Shown: positions 1 to 9,889 of the stretch, piece after piece
Layout of the letters: each line of letters starts with the position of its first letter
Numbering within the stretch: position 1 is the first letter of the stretch
NCBI GenBank assembly: GCA_036365145.1
Contig: JAEOAD010000015.1
Location: forward strand, 39,137,501-39,201,500
Reading direction: 5' to 3'
DNA: 64,000 nt
Origin: Orientallactaga sibirica
Lineage: Eukaryota > Chordata > Mammalia > Rodentia > Dipodidae
Notes under the pieces: model-generated
Databases searched by the model: none
Told to the model about the DNA's origin: nothing
The model's input: the letters and a program-made list of their open reading frames with translations, nothing else
Translations under genes and position numbers: made by a program

Positions 1-118
1 GGAGGGAAAGGTAGGAGGATCACCATGAGATCAAGATCACCCTGAGAATACACAGTGAATTCCAGGTCAGCCTGGGCTACAGTGAGACCTTACCTCAAAA
101 ACCAAAAAATAAACAAAA
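1..118 (+). repeat. B1-type SINE, 5' end cut by window edge
   Basis: 7SL-derived SINE. The words GGTAGGAGGATCACCATGAG, GTGAATTCCAGGTCAGCCTG and GAGACCTTACCTCAAAAACC match the other B1 copies in this window (15173, 61597). It ends in an A-rich tail. Its first part lies outside the window. Confidence 0.85.
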
Positions 119-123
119 AGAAC

Positions 124-201
124 AGAAAATATACATCCACACAAAAACTTGTTTTCAAATGTTAGCCAAAGGTAGAAATGACCCAAATGTCCACTAGCAA
201 G
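124..201 (+). repeat. Ancient L1 (L1M-type) 3' region, left part
   Basis: The stretch reads like mammalian L1M 3' sequence: ATACATCCACACAAAAACTT followed by GTAGAAATGACCCAAATGTC. The element resumes at 1083 after an LTR and two SINEs. It is a diverged, inactive fossil. The assignment comes from remembered consensus, supported by the matching continuation on the far side of the insertions. Confidence 0.7.
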
Positions 202-214
202 TGCAGTTACTTTT

Positions 215-463
215 TTAAAAATTATTTTTTGGAGAGAGACACAGAGACAGAGACAAAGGGAGAGGCAGATAGAGAATGGGCACGTCAGCAGCCTCTCAGC
301 CGCTGTGAACGAAATCCAGGTGTGTGAGCCCCCTTGTGGGCAAGTGTGGCATTGCGCCATTGCGTCACTTTGCATCTGGCTAAACATGGGACCTGGAGAT
401 TGCAATAGGTGTTATCAGGCTTAGCAGGCAGGTGCCTTAACCGCTAAGCCATCTCTCCAGCCC
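215..463 (-). repeat. ID-like tRNA-derived SINE, long variant
   Basis: On the minus strand the element starts GGGCTGGAGAGATGGCTTAG and carries the long-variant middle (GCCAGATGCAAAGTGACGCA). It is flanked by 16-base target-site duplications differing at one base, AAGTGCAGTTACTTTT (199-214) and AAGGGCAGTTACTTTT (467-482). These mark an L1-mediated insertion. It landed at the end of the MaLR LTR that follows. Confidence 0.9.
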
Positions 464-470
464 ATCAAGG

Positions 471-1081
471 GCAGTTACTTTTGTTGCTCAACAAACATCT
501 GACCAGAAGCAGCTTATGGTAGGAAAGGGTTTATTTTAGGCTTATAGAATCTAAGGGAAGATCCACAGATCCATAGCAGAGAAAGAAAAAAACAACAGCC
601 AGCAAGCAAGAGGAGCCAAAGCTCAAGCTGACTCTTTACACACCTTAGGACTGGACTTGAGATCCACCTCAGTGACCATCTCCTCCAGGAGGCTGCTTGA
701 AGACTTAAATAGGAAGATTAACCTCAATCAGAACTCCCTGAGGGGGCTGGAGAGATGGTTTAGTGGTTAAGACGCTTGCCTGTGAAGCCTAAGGACCCAT
801 GTTTGACTCTCCAGGTTCCATGTAAGCCAGATGCACAAGGTGACACAAGCACATAGGTCTCACATACACACAAGGTGGTGCACACCACACATCTGGAGTT
901 CAAATGCAGTAGCTGGAGGCCTTGGTGTACCAATTCTCTCTGTGTGCACTCTATCTCTCTTGCTCTCACTCTTGCTCTTGCACTCTCATTTAAAAAAAAA
1001 AAAGGCCAGTCTGTTGGGCTTGCCTCAAAAAAAAAAGTCTCTGGGGCTATGGGGACATACATTCACATTCAAACCATAACA
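471..1081 (-). mobile_element. ERVL-MaLR solo LTR (MT/ORR-like), split by a SINE
   Basis: Read on the minus strand, it begins TGTTATGGTTTGAATGTGAATG and ends with AAATAAACCCTTTCCTACCA then GCTTCTGGTCAG. That is the layout of rodent MaLR LTRs: TG start, polyadenylation signal near the 3' end, and a GTCA...AAGTAACT end. Related copies lie at 38152, 43695 and 57744. A SINE at 743-1003 interrupts it. Only an LTR is seen, with no internal genes. Confidence 0.75.
743..1003 (+). repeat. ID-like SINE inserted in the MaLR LTR
   Basis: Full-length copy with a tRNA-like A box (TGGTTTAGTGG), a B-box region, the CTGGAGTTCAAATGCAGTAG middle, a CTCT-rich segment and an A tail. It sits within the minus-strand LTR, so it is younger than that LTR. 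Target duplications were not clear. Confidence 0.85.
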
Positions 1082-1082
1082 G

Positions 1083-1402
1083 GTAAAGTGATGAGCCAGA
1101 AAAAGGAATGAAGTTCTGTGGAGGATGCTTGGGCTTTGAAAGCTATGCTACACAAGAGAGCTAGGCACAAAAGACCACATAGCGCATGGTTTCATCTACA
1201 TGAAATTCCAGAATGAGAAACCTACATAGATAGTAGATTGCATGGGTGAGGGTCAGAAGAAAAGGCACTTCTATGTGAAGTGATGTGTTCTAAAATTGAC
1301 GCTGGTGATGACTTCACAACTCTGAGCTTGTGAAAGGCTAGTAAGTTGTGCACTGTAAAAAGGTGACTTGTATGGTACATGAATTATGTCTCAATCGAGC
1401 TT
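1083..1402 (+). repeat. Ancient L1 (L1M-type) 3' end, right part
   Basis: Continues the fossil L1 of 124-201. It holds the order AAAAAGGAATGAAGT, GGCACAAAAGACCACAT, GAAATTCCAGAATGAG, GTGATGACTTCACAAC, TTGTGCACTGTAAAAAGGTG and GAATTATGTCTCAATCGAGC. This is the order of the L1M 3' untranslated region, which ends with an AATAAAGCT-like tail. It has no coding capacity. Confidence 0.75.
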
Positions 1403-1964
1403 ACATACACACACATGTACACATGTGATCACCCAAGGAGCACTTGGAATTGTCACTGCCAGGCCACAGGCCCCCGCTACAAACTTAAAGCAGCCTGAAG
1501 CAGGGTCAAAGACTGACAGTGTTTCAGCTCCCTGGCAAGTTCCACATGTGGTTAAGGTTGACAACCTCTGTGTGGAGCAACCAGTGCCTCCCACACCTTG
1601 CAAATGGCCTGATGTTTGGTGTCTCTTGTCTTCATTACAGTCCTGAGGCATAGATATTAAAGGTTCACAGCCTTGTATCCTCAATTCCAAAATCCAAAAA
1701 AATCGAAAATTGAGAGCTTTCCTTAGAAATTTGGAGCAAATTTATTTCATGTCATAGAACACGATCTGACCCTGAAGGCAGCATAGCATCATCATGGATC
1801 CTACATAATACAAAAATTCATACAATTCACTGCAGAAATTGGTTTTTGCTCATGAGCTATACCCTTAACCAGCCACAGGTCTTTTACAAAATAGAATATA
1901 TATGATGTTGCTCTCTTAAAATCTGACTTCCAAACATATCTGACCCCAACATAAAAGACCCTGA
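1403..1964. other. Unassigned unique-looking stretch
   Basis: No gene, recent SINE or tandem array is visible. It starts with a short CA/GT-rich run (1403-1425) next to the L1 end. The frames at 1386-1690 on both strands overlap each other and the L1 tail and have no recognisable domain. Confidence 0.4.
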
Positions 1965-2060
1965 ACACCTATTTTTCCCATTTTATAGACCAAGTAAACT
2001 GAATCTGAGAGGGGTAAAACAGCTTCACCAAAGTGCCAGAGTCTGGCCAAGCCCTGACCC
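1965..2060 (-). repeat. MIR fragment
   Basis: CCCATTTTATAGACCAAGTAAACTG followed by GAGAGGGGTAAAACAG and CCAGAGTCTGG is the reverse-strand core of a MIR SINE (about 100 bp, heavily diverged). Confidence 0.6.
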
Positions 2061-2555
2061 TTCCTACAGGCAGGAAAACCCTTGCACCTGCTCGGATCCT
2101 CCTCTGCTGACCCAGAGGGACCCAGGGCTCTCCTATGCCCCGCTGAGCAGAAGCCTATGACTGCAGGCCCATTGGGGGCCAGCTCCTTAGCAGTAACTGG
2201 CTCACTACATGGGCAAGAGCCAGAGCGTGAGCTAGAGCTTTTTAGAGAGGTCTCTGCCTGCTAGCCCTCCCTCCGCACATCGCCTCCAGCTGCAAATGGA
2301 AAATCCAAGAAGGTGGTCTGCTTTAGTGGCAGATGTCATCCCCCACTGGCCAGCAGGGACACTGCAGTTCTGCTGGGAAGGCCAGGACAGAGCCCAGCTG
2401 AGGGGTGTCTGCAGGACTGCAAACACACTAGGTGGAATAGCAGAGGAGGAGATTAATTCCATACAGTATGACGCCTATGAAATGTCTCGTTGGCAGAAGC
2501 AATGAAGATGGCAAGCAGAGCGCCTTCCTGCCATGCTCGGCGCCTGCTTGTGGCA
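2061..2555. other. Unassigned unique-looking stretch
   Basis: Moderately GC-rich DNA with no supported exon. Short frames on both strands near 2232-2505 overlap and show no known motif. No tandem or interspersed repeat was recognised. Confidence 0.4.
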
Positions 2556-2720
2556 TCTGTTAATATAATTAATAGTAATAATAGCAGCTTCTATTTAATG
2601 AATCCCAGCTCTAGGCCATTGGCTGGACTTAGCACTTCTCAGACAGGACCAACCTCTAGGGTGTGAAGCAGTATTGTCCCATTATTCAAAAGGGATATTC
2701 CAAGAGATGCTGCAAATAGG
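2556..2720 (-). repeat. MIR fragment with AT-rich 3' end
   Basis: TAATATAATTAATAGTAATAATAGC then TATTTAATGAATCCC, AGCACTTCTCAG and TGTCCCATTATTCAAAAGGG match the order of an inverted MIR: 3' AT-rich end, TAAGCGCTT-like region, then the CCCATTTTACA-like region. Confidence 0.55.
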
Positions 2721-3175
2721 CCCCAGCTGAGCAGAGCTGGCCCCAGCTCCACTGACTCCCAACATAAGCTCTTCACCACCCTCACCCAAAGGAATGTTGG
2801 GCAAAACCCACGAGAAGCTGAACCCACTCCACCAGAGTGGAAGGGTAGCCTGAACTCAGCTTCCTTCCTTTCCTCCCATTTTAGGATTGAAAATGTCCCC
2901 AGCTTTGCAGCCCTCAGCAACTTTCCTCTCAAGCTTTGACTACCAATTTCCTCCCCATTTCACAAATGAATTGACTGAGGCCTGAAGAGGCAAATAGACA
3001 CTCCAGACCACACACTCACTTCTCCCTCCTCCACTGTGTGGCTTTCAGCCACATGCCAGTCCCTGCAGGTCCACAGCAAAGAAAAACCCGAGAGGGAGAA
3101 CCACGATCCCTTTTCTTCAGTGGACAGAGATAGCCTAAACTGAATGCAGTCAAGGCAGGCCCTGCTGTGTATAGG
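2721..3175. other. Unassigned stretch with a short MIR-like scrap
   Basis: CTCCCCATTTCACAAATGAATTGACTGAGG at about 2950-2980 resembles the inverted MIR core. The rest was not recognised. The minus-strand frames at 2639-2932 and 2960-3187 start or end in repeat fragments and look spurious. Confidence 0.4.
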
Positions 3176-3179
3176 CCTA

Positions 3180-3485
3180 CCATGCACTCAGTCATTCATT
3201 CAAAATCCTTCACATGCCCTCCTCTGGCTCCTGCTGGGCAAGGGCTGAGATAATCTCTGACTCCTAGGAGCTCAGTCTAGGTGGCCAATTTGCAACCCAT
3301 TATTTCAACCCAAGCTATTGCAGGTTACATAGAAACCTGCTACAATCTCAGATCTGGCAGGGAGCGGGCAGGGGACACAGAGGGATCCCTGGGCTGCAGA
3401 GAGAGGCCAGGGAAGGAAGGCTTCGTGGAGAAGGAAGCATCTGAGCTGAGAGTCAAAGGAAGAGTGGACCTTGGTCCAGTGCACA
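3180..3485 (+). repeat. Ancient mammalian interspersed repeat, class uncertain
   Basis: Shows the order CATTCATTCA, TGCTGGGCAAGGGCTGAGAT, CTAGGAGCTCAGTCTAG, GGGAAGGAAGGCTTCGTGGAG, then AGCATCTGAGCTGAGAGTCA. The 'GGAGGAAGTGACCTTTGAGCT..GCCTTGAA' module recurs at about 18601, 32966 and 35004, giving in-window support for a dispersed old family (L1ME- or L2-like). Confidence 0.5.
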
Positions 3486-3809
3486 AGATGAAGGATGGCA
3501 CCCCAGGCCCAGGTACTGCATAGGTATGGCCCAACAGAAATAAAACAATGAGGACCTCTAAGCAGGCTGGGGTACCTGGAGTGTAGAGCAGAATTCTGGA
3601 CTCCAGACCTACCAGAGATCTCCTCACCCAAATGGCAGTGGGTAGTGACAGTCAGAAGAGCCCTGTATCAGTATGGGTGTAAGAGTTCTTCTTCGGCACG
3701 GTCATCCTACTCAACCATTCTGACAGGAGAGAGGGGGCTACCCCAAGCGGCTCTCAAGTCCAGCAGCCTCTGTGGCTCAGACCAGCAGTGACAGGGACAC
3801 CTCCTGGTC

Positions 3810-4200
3810 GTTAATCATAGCATGTGTTAATGTTTGATAAATTGCCCAACAGTTGCATTAGCTAATAACTCTCCGAACAAAACCAGAGAATTCATCTGTT
3901 TTTATAAGAGGCCCAAGAGCATCCTGGGAACAGGCACGGTGGTCGTGAATAAAAGAGAAACATTCATTTATGGTAATTGGTTTCAGCTCCTCACTTGGCT
4001 GCTTGTCCTGACCTAAATGTATCCAGTTGTTCCCTCGGCCTGGCTCTGGTTTGGGGGTCACTCCTAATGGTTTAATTCAACAAAAAATGCCTGCCATTTC
4101 CTGTAACCTCTGTCTTGTTCCACCCTCCTCCCAAACGGTTTTCTTGCAAGAAGCATCTCCTCAATCCCTCCGTGAGCTGTTTCCTTCTCGGGGAACAAAG
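3810..4200. promoter_or_regulatory. Candidate conserved non-coding element
   Basis: AT-rich block without repeat signature. It is dense in homeodomain-like words (GTTAATCATAGC, GCTAATAACTC, GGTAATTGG, CCTAATGGTTTAATTC) and preserves rare CpGs (GGTCGTGAATAAAAG). This composition resembles mammalian developmental enhancers. Short frames such as 3834-4016 have no known domain. Conservation is inferred from sequence texture only and has not been measured. Confidence 0.4.
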
Positions 4201-4259
4201 TCAAGATTGTTGACAGAGAAAAAGGGTCTTAACTCCAGGCCAAGAGAAAAGGATGGGGG

Positions 4260-4800
4260 AGGGGACACACGAAGGTAATAATCATTTGTTTGTCTTCCAC
4301 CAGGACTTCACAAAGCAGGTTTTGTCCGAGGCTGGTGGTCAGGGACTCTGACACAGAACATGGCCCTGGTGACCAAGGGCAATTTATGGGGAGGGAGCGA
4401 ACACAAATCCTCATTCATGGAGCCGCCACGAAGGAAGTGACTAGGAGGAACATTTGTGCCTGGCCAGCCAGGCCCTGCCTCGGTCCCTCCCACCCACCGG
4501 GCTGAGGCTCTGGAGGGCTGGGAGAGGCTCACTGGGTGCTGTGAGTTTTGGCCAAACTTCAAACCAAACCCCGAGTGTGGCTCTTCTCCACCAGGCTTTC
4601 TTTTCCACTAGCAAGCACATGACCGGGTGCAGAGAAGGGCCCAGAGAGGCACGGTCCTGGGCCGTGTGGAGTTGGGCCGGCCTGGACCTCAGGTGGGTTA
4701 ATGAGCTCTGCTGGCATGCTTGTTCCCTCCCTCCACCCACACACACACCAGGGAGGGGCAGGGTGAGGGGGGGAGAGGGTCTGGAATACATTGCGCTGCA
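4260..4800. other. Unassigned GC-rich stretch
   Basis: Overlapping frames on both strands (137 codons at 4454-4867 plus; 121 and 126 codons at 4441-4939 minus) reflect GC-rich, stop-poor DNA. None shows a domain, and all cross into the MIR-like tail downstream. A short CA run lies at 4738-4748. Confidence 0.4.
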
Positions 4801-4804
4801 GTCC

Positions 4805-4885
4805 ATGGGGACATCTTGTAAACTTTGTTGGGATGCATCTGGTAGAAAGGCGTTGTATAAATATTAGATCATTATCAGTGTATTG
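4805..4885 (+). repeat. CORE-SINE/MIR3-like 3' end, possibly exapted
   Basis: ATCTTGTAAACTTTGTTGGG and GCGTTGTATAAATATTAGATC resemble the 3' end shared by MIR3-type SINEs (AAAGCGCTATATAAATGCTAGCTATTATTA-like). The order is kept in an otherwise unrecognised block, which could mean an old SINE retained for a regulatory use. Confidence 0.4.
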
Positions 4886-4889
4886 TGTT

Positions 4890-5855
4890 TCCCGCTCAGG
4901 CGGAGGAGGGGCCAGCAGACCCCAGATGCCTTTCGTCAAGTAGACAGGGATGGCTTGGCAGAGTCCTTAAAGGGTCACAGCTTGCTCCTGAGCAGTCCTG
5001 GGAGGGCCCACGACCTGGAGAAAGCAGAGGTGACCACCAGCTAGTTGAGCACTATTCTGTGAGGCCTCTGCCACCAGACTGCAGGGCAACTGGGAAGAGG
5101 GACTGAGCTGGACAAGTGGAATAGAGAAGGCCGGTGGGTACACAAGCTGGGGTCTTTTTGCCTCCTTGTGTAACCCTGCACCTTACTGAGGGTCCTTCTC
5201 CATCTGTAGGAACATGAGGAGATCTGGCCTTGTGATATTTATGAATACCTGCCTGGTGTCACCATATGCTAGGTGCTGGAGACACTCAGGAAGTCGCAGC
5301 CAACTCTACAACCTCTGAGCTTCCCAGGTGGAATGTGGGCTGGGCGTTCTGTACTGTCCAGCTTTTTCACACCTGCAGGACATCCAGAGTCTGCATCTCA
5401 GGGGAAAGTGTGTACCCCAACTCTAAAGGAGTCTTTGCAAACCAATTGCAAGAAGCACTCTTCAAAATGTAGGACCTAGGTGGTGGTGTACCAGCAACCT
5501 CAGATCACAGTCAACCCTATCTTTATCATCAGCACCAAAACCCTCCCCTGCTATAGATTCCAGTATGTGGCTCTCCACAGCAACTTGGAGGAGAAGACGG
5601 TCCTAACATCTTTGTGGATGTGTGGTGCAGGACTCTGTTCTATGTACTAGCCACTCTAATCTGCTGTGGGGGGGTCCTTTGTCTTCTCCCTCTGGACCAT
5701 GGCTATGCTATACCTGGATCTGGAGAGCTGTCTTCCAACTTGTCCATCTGGCCAAGGTCTATTCCTCCAGTATGTGTAGCTCTGACCTCCCCATGTATCG
5801 TGGCGTGCATACACACACACATACATATAATCACACAAAATTAACAAAAAAGGAT
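4890..5855. other. Unassigned unique-looking stretch
   Basis: No exon or recent repeat was recognised. Frames of 60-76 codons on both strands (5266-5479, 5614-5847) overlap and lack motifs. A short ACACACAC run lies at about 5810-5825, just before the SINE at 5857. Confidence 0.35.
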
Positions 5856-5856
5856 T

Positions 5857-6075
5857 GGGGAGATTGCTCAGTGATTAAGAGCACTTGCTTGCAAAGCCTG
5901 TCAGCCCAGGATCAATTCCCCAGACACCTACATAAAACCAAATGCAAAAAAGAGACACACACATCTGTCATTTGTTTGCAGTGACAAGAGACCTTGACTA
6001 CATAACCAAATGCAAAAAAGAGACACACACATCTGTCATTTGTTTGCAGTGACAAGAGACCTTGACTGGCCCCTT
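5857..6075 (+). repeat. ID-like SINE with an exact internal duplication
   Basis: The head GGATTGGGGAGATTGCTCAG and B-box GGATCAATTCCCC identify a tRNA-derived SINE. Its middle is present twice: ACCAAATGCAAAAAAGAGAC...CTTGACT at 5937-5999 and again at 6005-6067. I saw no mismatch over 63 bases. The spacing between copies is 68 bp. Confidence 0.8.
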
Positions 6076-6140
6076 ACGCACACACATGCTCGCGCGTGCA
6101 CACACACACGCTCGCGCGTGCACACACATACGCATACAAT
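6068..6140. repeat. CA/CG alternating purine-pyrimidine tract
   Basis: Long runs of alternating purine and pyrimidine, including TCGCGCGTGCACACACACAC at two positions, follow the SINE. The sequence is of the kind that readily adopts Z-DNA. It has unusually many CpGs for this window. Confidence 0.8.
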
Positions 6141-6504
6141 TTTTAAAAGGATTGGGGGTACTTTGCAAGGGGCTCTAAGCCCCACAGAAGACAATGAATT
6201 TGACTAGGAGACCCTCTGAAGAGAGAGAAGCCTTGCTGTCTATGATAGTGTTGCCCTACCTCACAAATGTGTTGGGATCATGTCTAACCAGGAAGCTACT
6301 GTTATGATGATGAGGATGATGAGGATGGTGGTGGTGGCGATAACATTCATTCATTCACTCACTCACTTATTCAATCCCCCTATCTCAGTGCCAGGGCACT
6401 GCCCTCTTGCCACTCTGCCTTGCCTTCCACAGCCCATTAACTTGGTCTCTGCCCCCATGGGATTGCATTCAATCTCCTCAGAGACTCCACAAGGAAATCA
6501 TAGT

Positions 6505-6600
6505 AATGGTCTCTCAGGAAAACTAAAGCTCAGAGATGTGGCATCGTTTACCCCAAACCACACAGCCAGGAAGTGAAAAGTCTCAAACCTGAGTTTGTTA
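6505..6600 (-). repeat. MIR fragment
   Basis: AAACTAAAGCTCAGAGATGTG, CCAAACCACACAGCCAGGAAG and CTCAAACCTGAG reproduce the inverted MIR core. A second scrap with GGAGAAACTGAGGCACTAGG lies at about 6815-6865. Confidence 0.7.
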
Positions 6601-6865
6601 CTGAGATGGCAGACACCTTTGAAATTTGCATGTTCTCCAAGGACACTGGGATACCCGGATTCCAACGGTGGCTCCATGGCACTCTCATCTGGAGCTCGGA
6701 GCAGTCCACCTCCAGGACAGCCATGGGAGGGGAATTCTCTCTTGTACTTGCAAGTTGAGGCTCTCTTGACCTGACTAAGCTCTGTGAAGCTAGAGTAGAT
6801 CTCCATTTTGCAGTTGGAGAAACTGAGGCACTAGGGCCGTACATGACCAGATCACTGAGGCATAT

Positions 6866-7800
6866 CCAGAAGAGGTATGGGGACACAGGAGCACCAAGGA
6901 ACAGTGAGGGGCTGGGGCTGTTTAGTCTATAGACAGATCCCATGAGGACACTCTACAGGTAGGGAGCAAGTAGAATATGGCCTCCAGGGACACAAGGTCA
7001 AATCGGGGTTAGGCTAGTCTAAGCCATAGATGACTTCCCTGCCAGGTTATGTCCAGCTGTGCCTTGACTACCTTCAGGAACAGAAAGTTCAGTGACAAAC
7101 GTGTATGGAGAACTTCATAGTTCACACTGCCAGGCATCCAAGCAACATGAGTTGGAGGGTGCAAAGGAAGTAGGCCCCCTGCCCCAGTCACTCAGCTGGA
7201 AAAAGGCTTTTGTAGGACCTGAGCCCAGACCGTCCCAGTCCCATTCTGCTGCAGTGATATAGCCCAGTTGCCAAAAGTCCACCCACACACAACACTATGG
7301 CCACTTCCAGATCCAGAAAATGGGCTACCCCAAGCCCCCAGGATTTGGGACTCTGCTATTTCCAGGTTGATCAGCTGCTCTGGCCCTGCCCTCCACCCCA
7401 AACGCCCCCACAGTCATTTCCCAAGTAAACACCAGTTCCAGCCCAGGTGAGTGCTAGATGCTCACAGTGCCACCAAAGGCCGTGTGCCCTGCCCAGCAGG
7501 GACAATCTTGCCTTTTCCTGAAGTCCAGACTACAGTTGAGTCCTTGACTCATCAGAATCAAACTCTTGACACCTCAGAGTTCCCCACATCTCCCGAAGCT
7601 CCAGCAGCCAGAGAGGAGAGACGGAGGAGCAAGCTGGCACCGAGGAGAAGTATGGGAATGGCCCAACACCCTGGCCACGTCCCTTCCTCTCAACAAGGCC
7701 CATCTCAGTGCTGTGTGAGCTTAGCGGAAAAGGAAGGGCAGTGGTGGCTGTCATTCTTCCTGCCCAGAAAGTGGTGAATGCTGAGGGGAAAACAGTTCCT
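6866..7800. other. Unassigned stretch
   Basis: No repeat, exon or array was recognised. The 108-codon plus frame (7451-7777) and the 95-codon minus frame (7530-7817) overlap antiparallel in GC-rich DNA, and the latter runs into the MIR below. Both are judged chance. Confidence 0.4.
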
Positions 7801-7804
7801 CGTA

Positions 7805-7935
7805 TACCTGGGACCAAGTCCTGGCTCTGAGACTGTTAGCCTCCCATTTCCCCAACTTTTGAGTTGCTATTCCCTCATTCCTAAACTGTGGGTAATAACA
7901 GGGCCTCATCCACAAAGTGCTTGAGAGGTATCAAA
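7805..7935 (+). repeat. MIR fragment
   Basis: AAGTCCTGGCTCTGAGACTG, TTCCCTCATTCCTAAACTGTGGGTAATAACAG, and CACAAAGTGCTTGAGAGG follow the MIR order from core to 3' side. Confidence 0.7.
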
Positions 7936-7961
7936 GTGATGGGCACGTAAAAAAGACTTCA

Positions 7962-8251
7962 CCCAGGAGCTGTGGAGATGGCTCAGTGGTGAAAAGTGCA
8001 GCAAGCCTGCTGACTGGAGGTCAGGTCCCCAGTACTCACATAAAGCAGGACAAAGGTGACACATGCATCTGTAATCCCAAACTGCCTATGGCGATAGGAG
8101 GCAGTGTCAGGAGAACCCCAAAGCTCACAGGTCAGCTAGTCTGATCTTCCCAGGGGCAAACAGTAAGAGAGACCCTGTCTCAAATAAGGTGGAAGGAGAG
8201 GAGCAACACTCCCAGGTCATCCTCCGACTTCCACATGTGTGCCGTGCCATG

Positions 8252-8285
<34 letters not shown>
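7962..8285 (+). repeat. B4-type (ID+B1 dimer) SINE ending in a CA microsatellite
   Basis: The left half has a tRNA-like head (TGTGGAGATGGCTCAGTGGT). The right half has a B1-like part (CTGTAATCCCAAACTGCC, AGTCTGATCTTCCC, GAGAGACCCTGTCTCAAATAAGGTGG). This is the known B4 arrangement. The tail is a CA run at 8255-8283. Confidence 0.8.
8255..8283. repeat. (CA)n microsatellite
   Basis: About 14 uninterrupted AC units at the end of the B4 element. Confidence 0.95.
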
Positions 8286-8286
<1 letters not shown>

Positions 8287-8289
8287 AAT

Positions 8290-9600
8290 CCTGACCAGCC
8301 ATGAGGCCTTGAGAGCCCTAACTGTGCCCACTTCAACAACCTGTCCAAAAGACCCCAGTGGGGTATCACTGGCTATCCCCCCAGTCTTTGGATACCCAGT
8401 TCATTGAGTGGGGACTATAGCACCCATCTCTCTATAGCCCTTCAGGTGAATCCAATGGATGCTGGAGACCTGAAGGTTACTGGATCCCTAGAAGGACACG
8501 AAGAATGCCGTGACAGACCTGGTTTCCATTGCACTGGCCTCATCCTCTCTGTGGCTCTGTCTCCTTAAGTGTAAAGTGGGCCTGAGGGTCCCACACACTC
8601 CAGACGGAGGAGACATGAGGTGCCTTTTCAACAGCAACAGTCTGGGTCCCTGGTGGTCACCTCAGTGTCTCTGAACCACCACAGAAAAGGGAGACTTGAA
8701 GAAGAAAGGACTCCTACAAGTCCCCTGGAGAGCATCCGAGGTCCAGCTAGCAGAATCTATCGTAAATGCAAAAATATATATATATACACACCCTCTCTAT
8801 GTCCCAGAAAAGCCCAGAAGCCAACAGGAGGAAGGCTTTCTGGGCAGGCCCTACCCCTAGAGTCTCCAGGACAGTATCACACAGCCCTGGCTCATTTCCC
8901 ACAGACAGATACACACACACAAGCGCACACACACATAAACACACACATACATGCACAGTACAAATGTGGTAGGACTTATGCACGGTCCCGCCATGGGAGC
9001 CAGCCATCCCTCTCAGCCAGCCAGCCACCCCCTAATTTTTCCAATGTGGCTGAGATCTATGGAGCCTGAGAGGGAGGAGGAAAGGGTGGGAGGAGGCCAC
9101 CTCTGTTGATGGCTCATTCATGGTCCACCATCAAATGCATAACTCAGTATGGCCGGACTCTGGGAACTACCAGTGACACACTGCAGGCCCTGGGGGAGAC
9201 CTGACCCCTGTCAATCAGAATGGCCTAGGAACTGTCCCAGCTGATCAGAAGTGAACAGCCTCAGAGGAGCCTAGGCAGCTAGAAGACGCCTGGCAGCTCT
9301 GGAACAGGCTGAGCCCGAAAATAACCAGCTTGCTGCCTCCCAGTCCCCACCCTACGCCAGTGTCTTGCCAGGATAGCTACAGGCCCTTGGTGTGGCATGC
9401 CTGGGAAGGAAAGATGGAGAGGGAGGTGGGTGACTCAGACTGCTCCCCGTCCTGGTGGCCCATGTGGCAAGTCTCCATGGGCAGAACTTAGATGAGTGAG
9501 TCCAAGGATCACTCAATAGGCCAGGAAAACTGGGCTTTGACTTCAAGTCTCCCACAGGCTGGCTGTGTGATCCTGAGTAGGAGGCTCTTGTGTGTAGCAT
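8290..9600. other. Unassigned stretch with CA-rich patches
   Basis: CA/TA-rich runs occur at 8770-8790 (ATATATATATAC) and 8908-8955 (ACACACACAAGCGCACACACAC). A MIR-like scrap may lie at 8520-8590 (CTGTCTCCTTAAGTGTAAAGTGGG). The 149-codon frame at 8620-9069 passes through these repeats and is not supported as a gene. Confidence 0.4.
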
Positions 9601-9627
9601 AAAGCAAAGGCTCCAGGTAGGGGGCAC

Positions 9628-9835
9628 ATGGATGGATGGATGGATGCATGCATCAGTGAACAGATGAGTAGGTGACTGGGTGGGGGGAATGGGGATGGGG
9701 ATATAGATGAATGGATAGAGTTGGGTGGATGGGTGGGTAGGAGTGCAGTTGGATGACTGGATATGTGGGTAGATGGATAAGCAGATGAATAGAGAAGGGA
9801 TGGATAGAAGGATGGATGAACCTGTGATGGATAAA
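9628..9835. repeat. Degenerate GGAT/GGGT tetranucleotide array
   Basis: Starts with a clean ATGGATGGATGGATGCATGC run and decays through GGTGGATGGGTGGGTAGG, GTAGATGGATAAGCAGATG and GGATGGATAGAAGGATGGATG. Roughly 200 bp of tetranucleotide-derived sequence with many substitutions, so an old array. Confidence 0.85.
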
Positions 9836-9889
9836 AGAATATTTTATTGGATTGATTCTTGTAAACCTTCTGGCTTGTAAAAGGATGCA

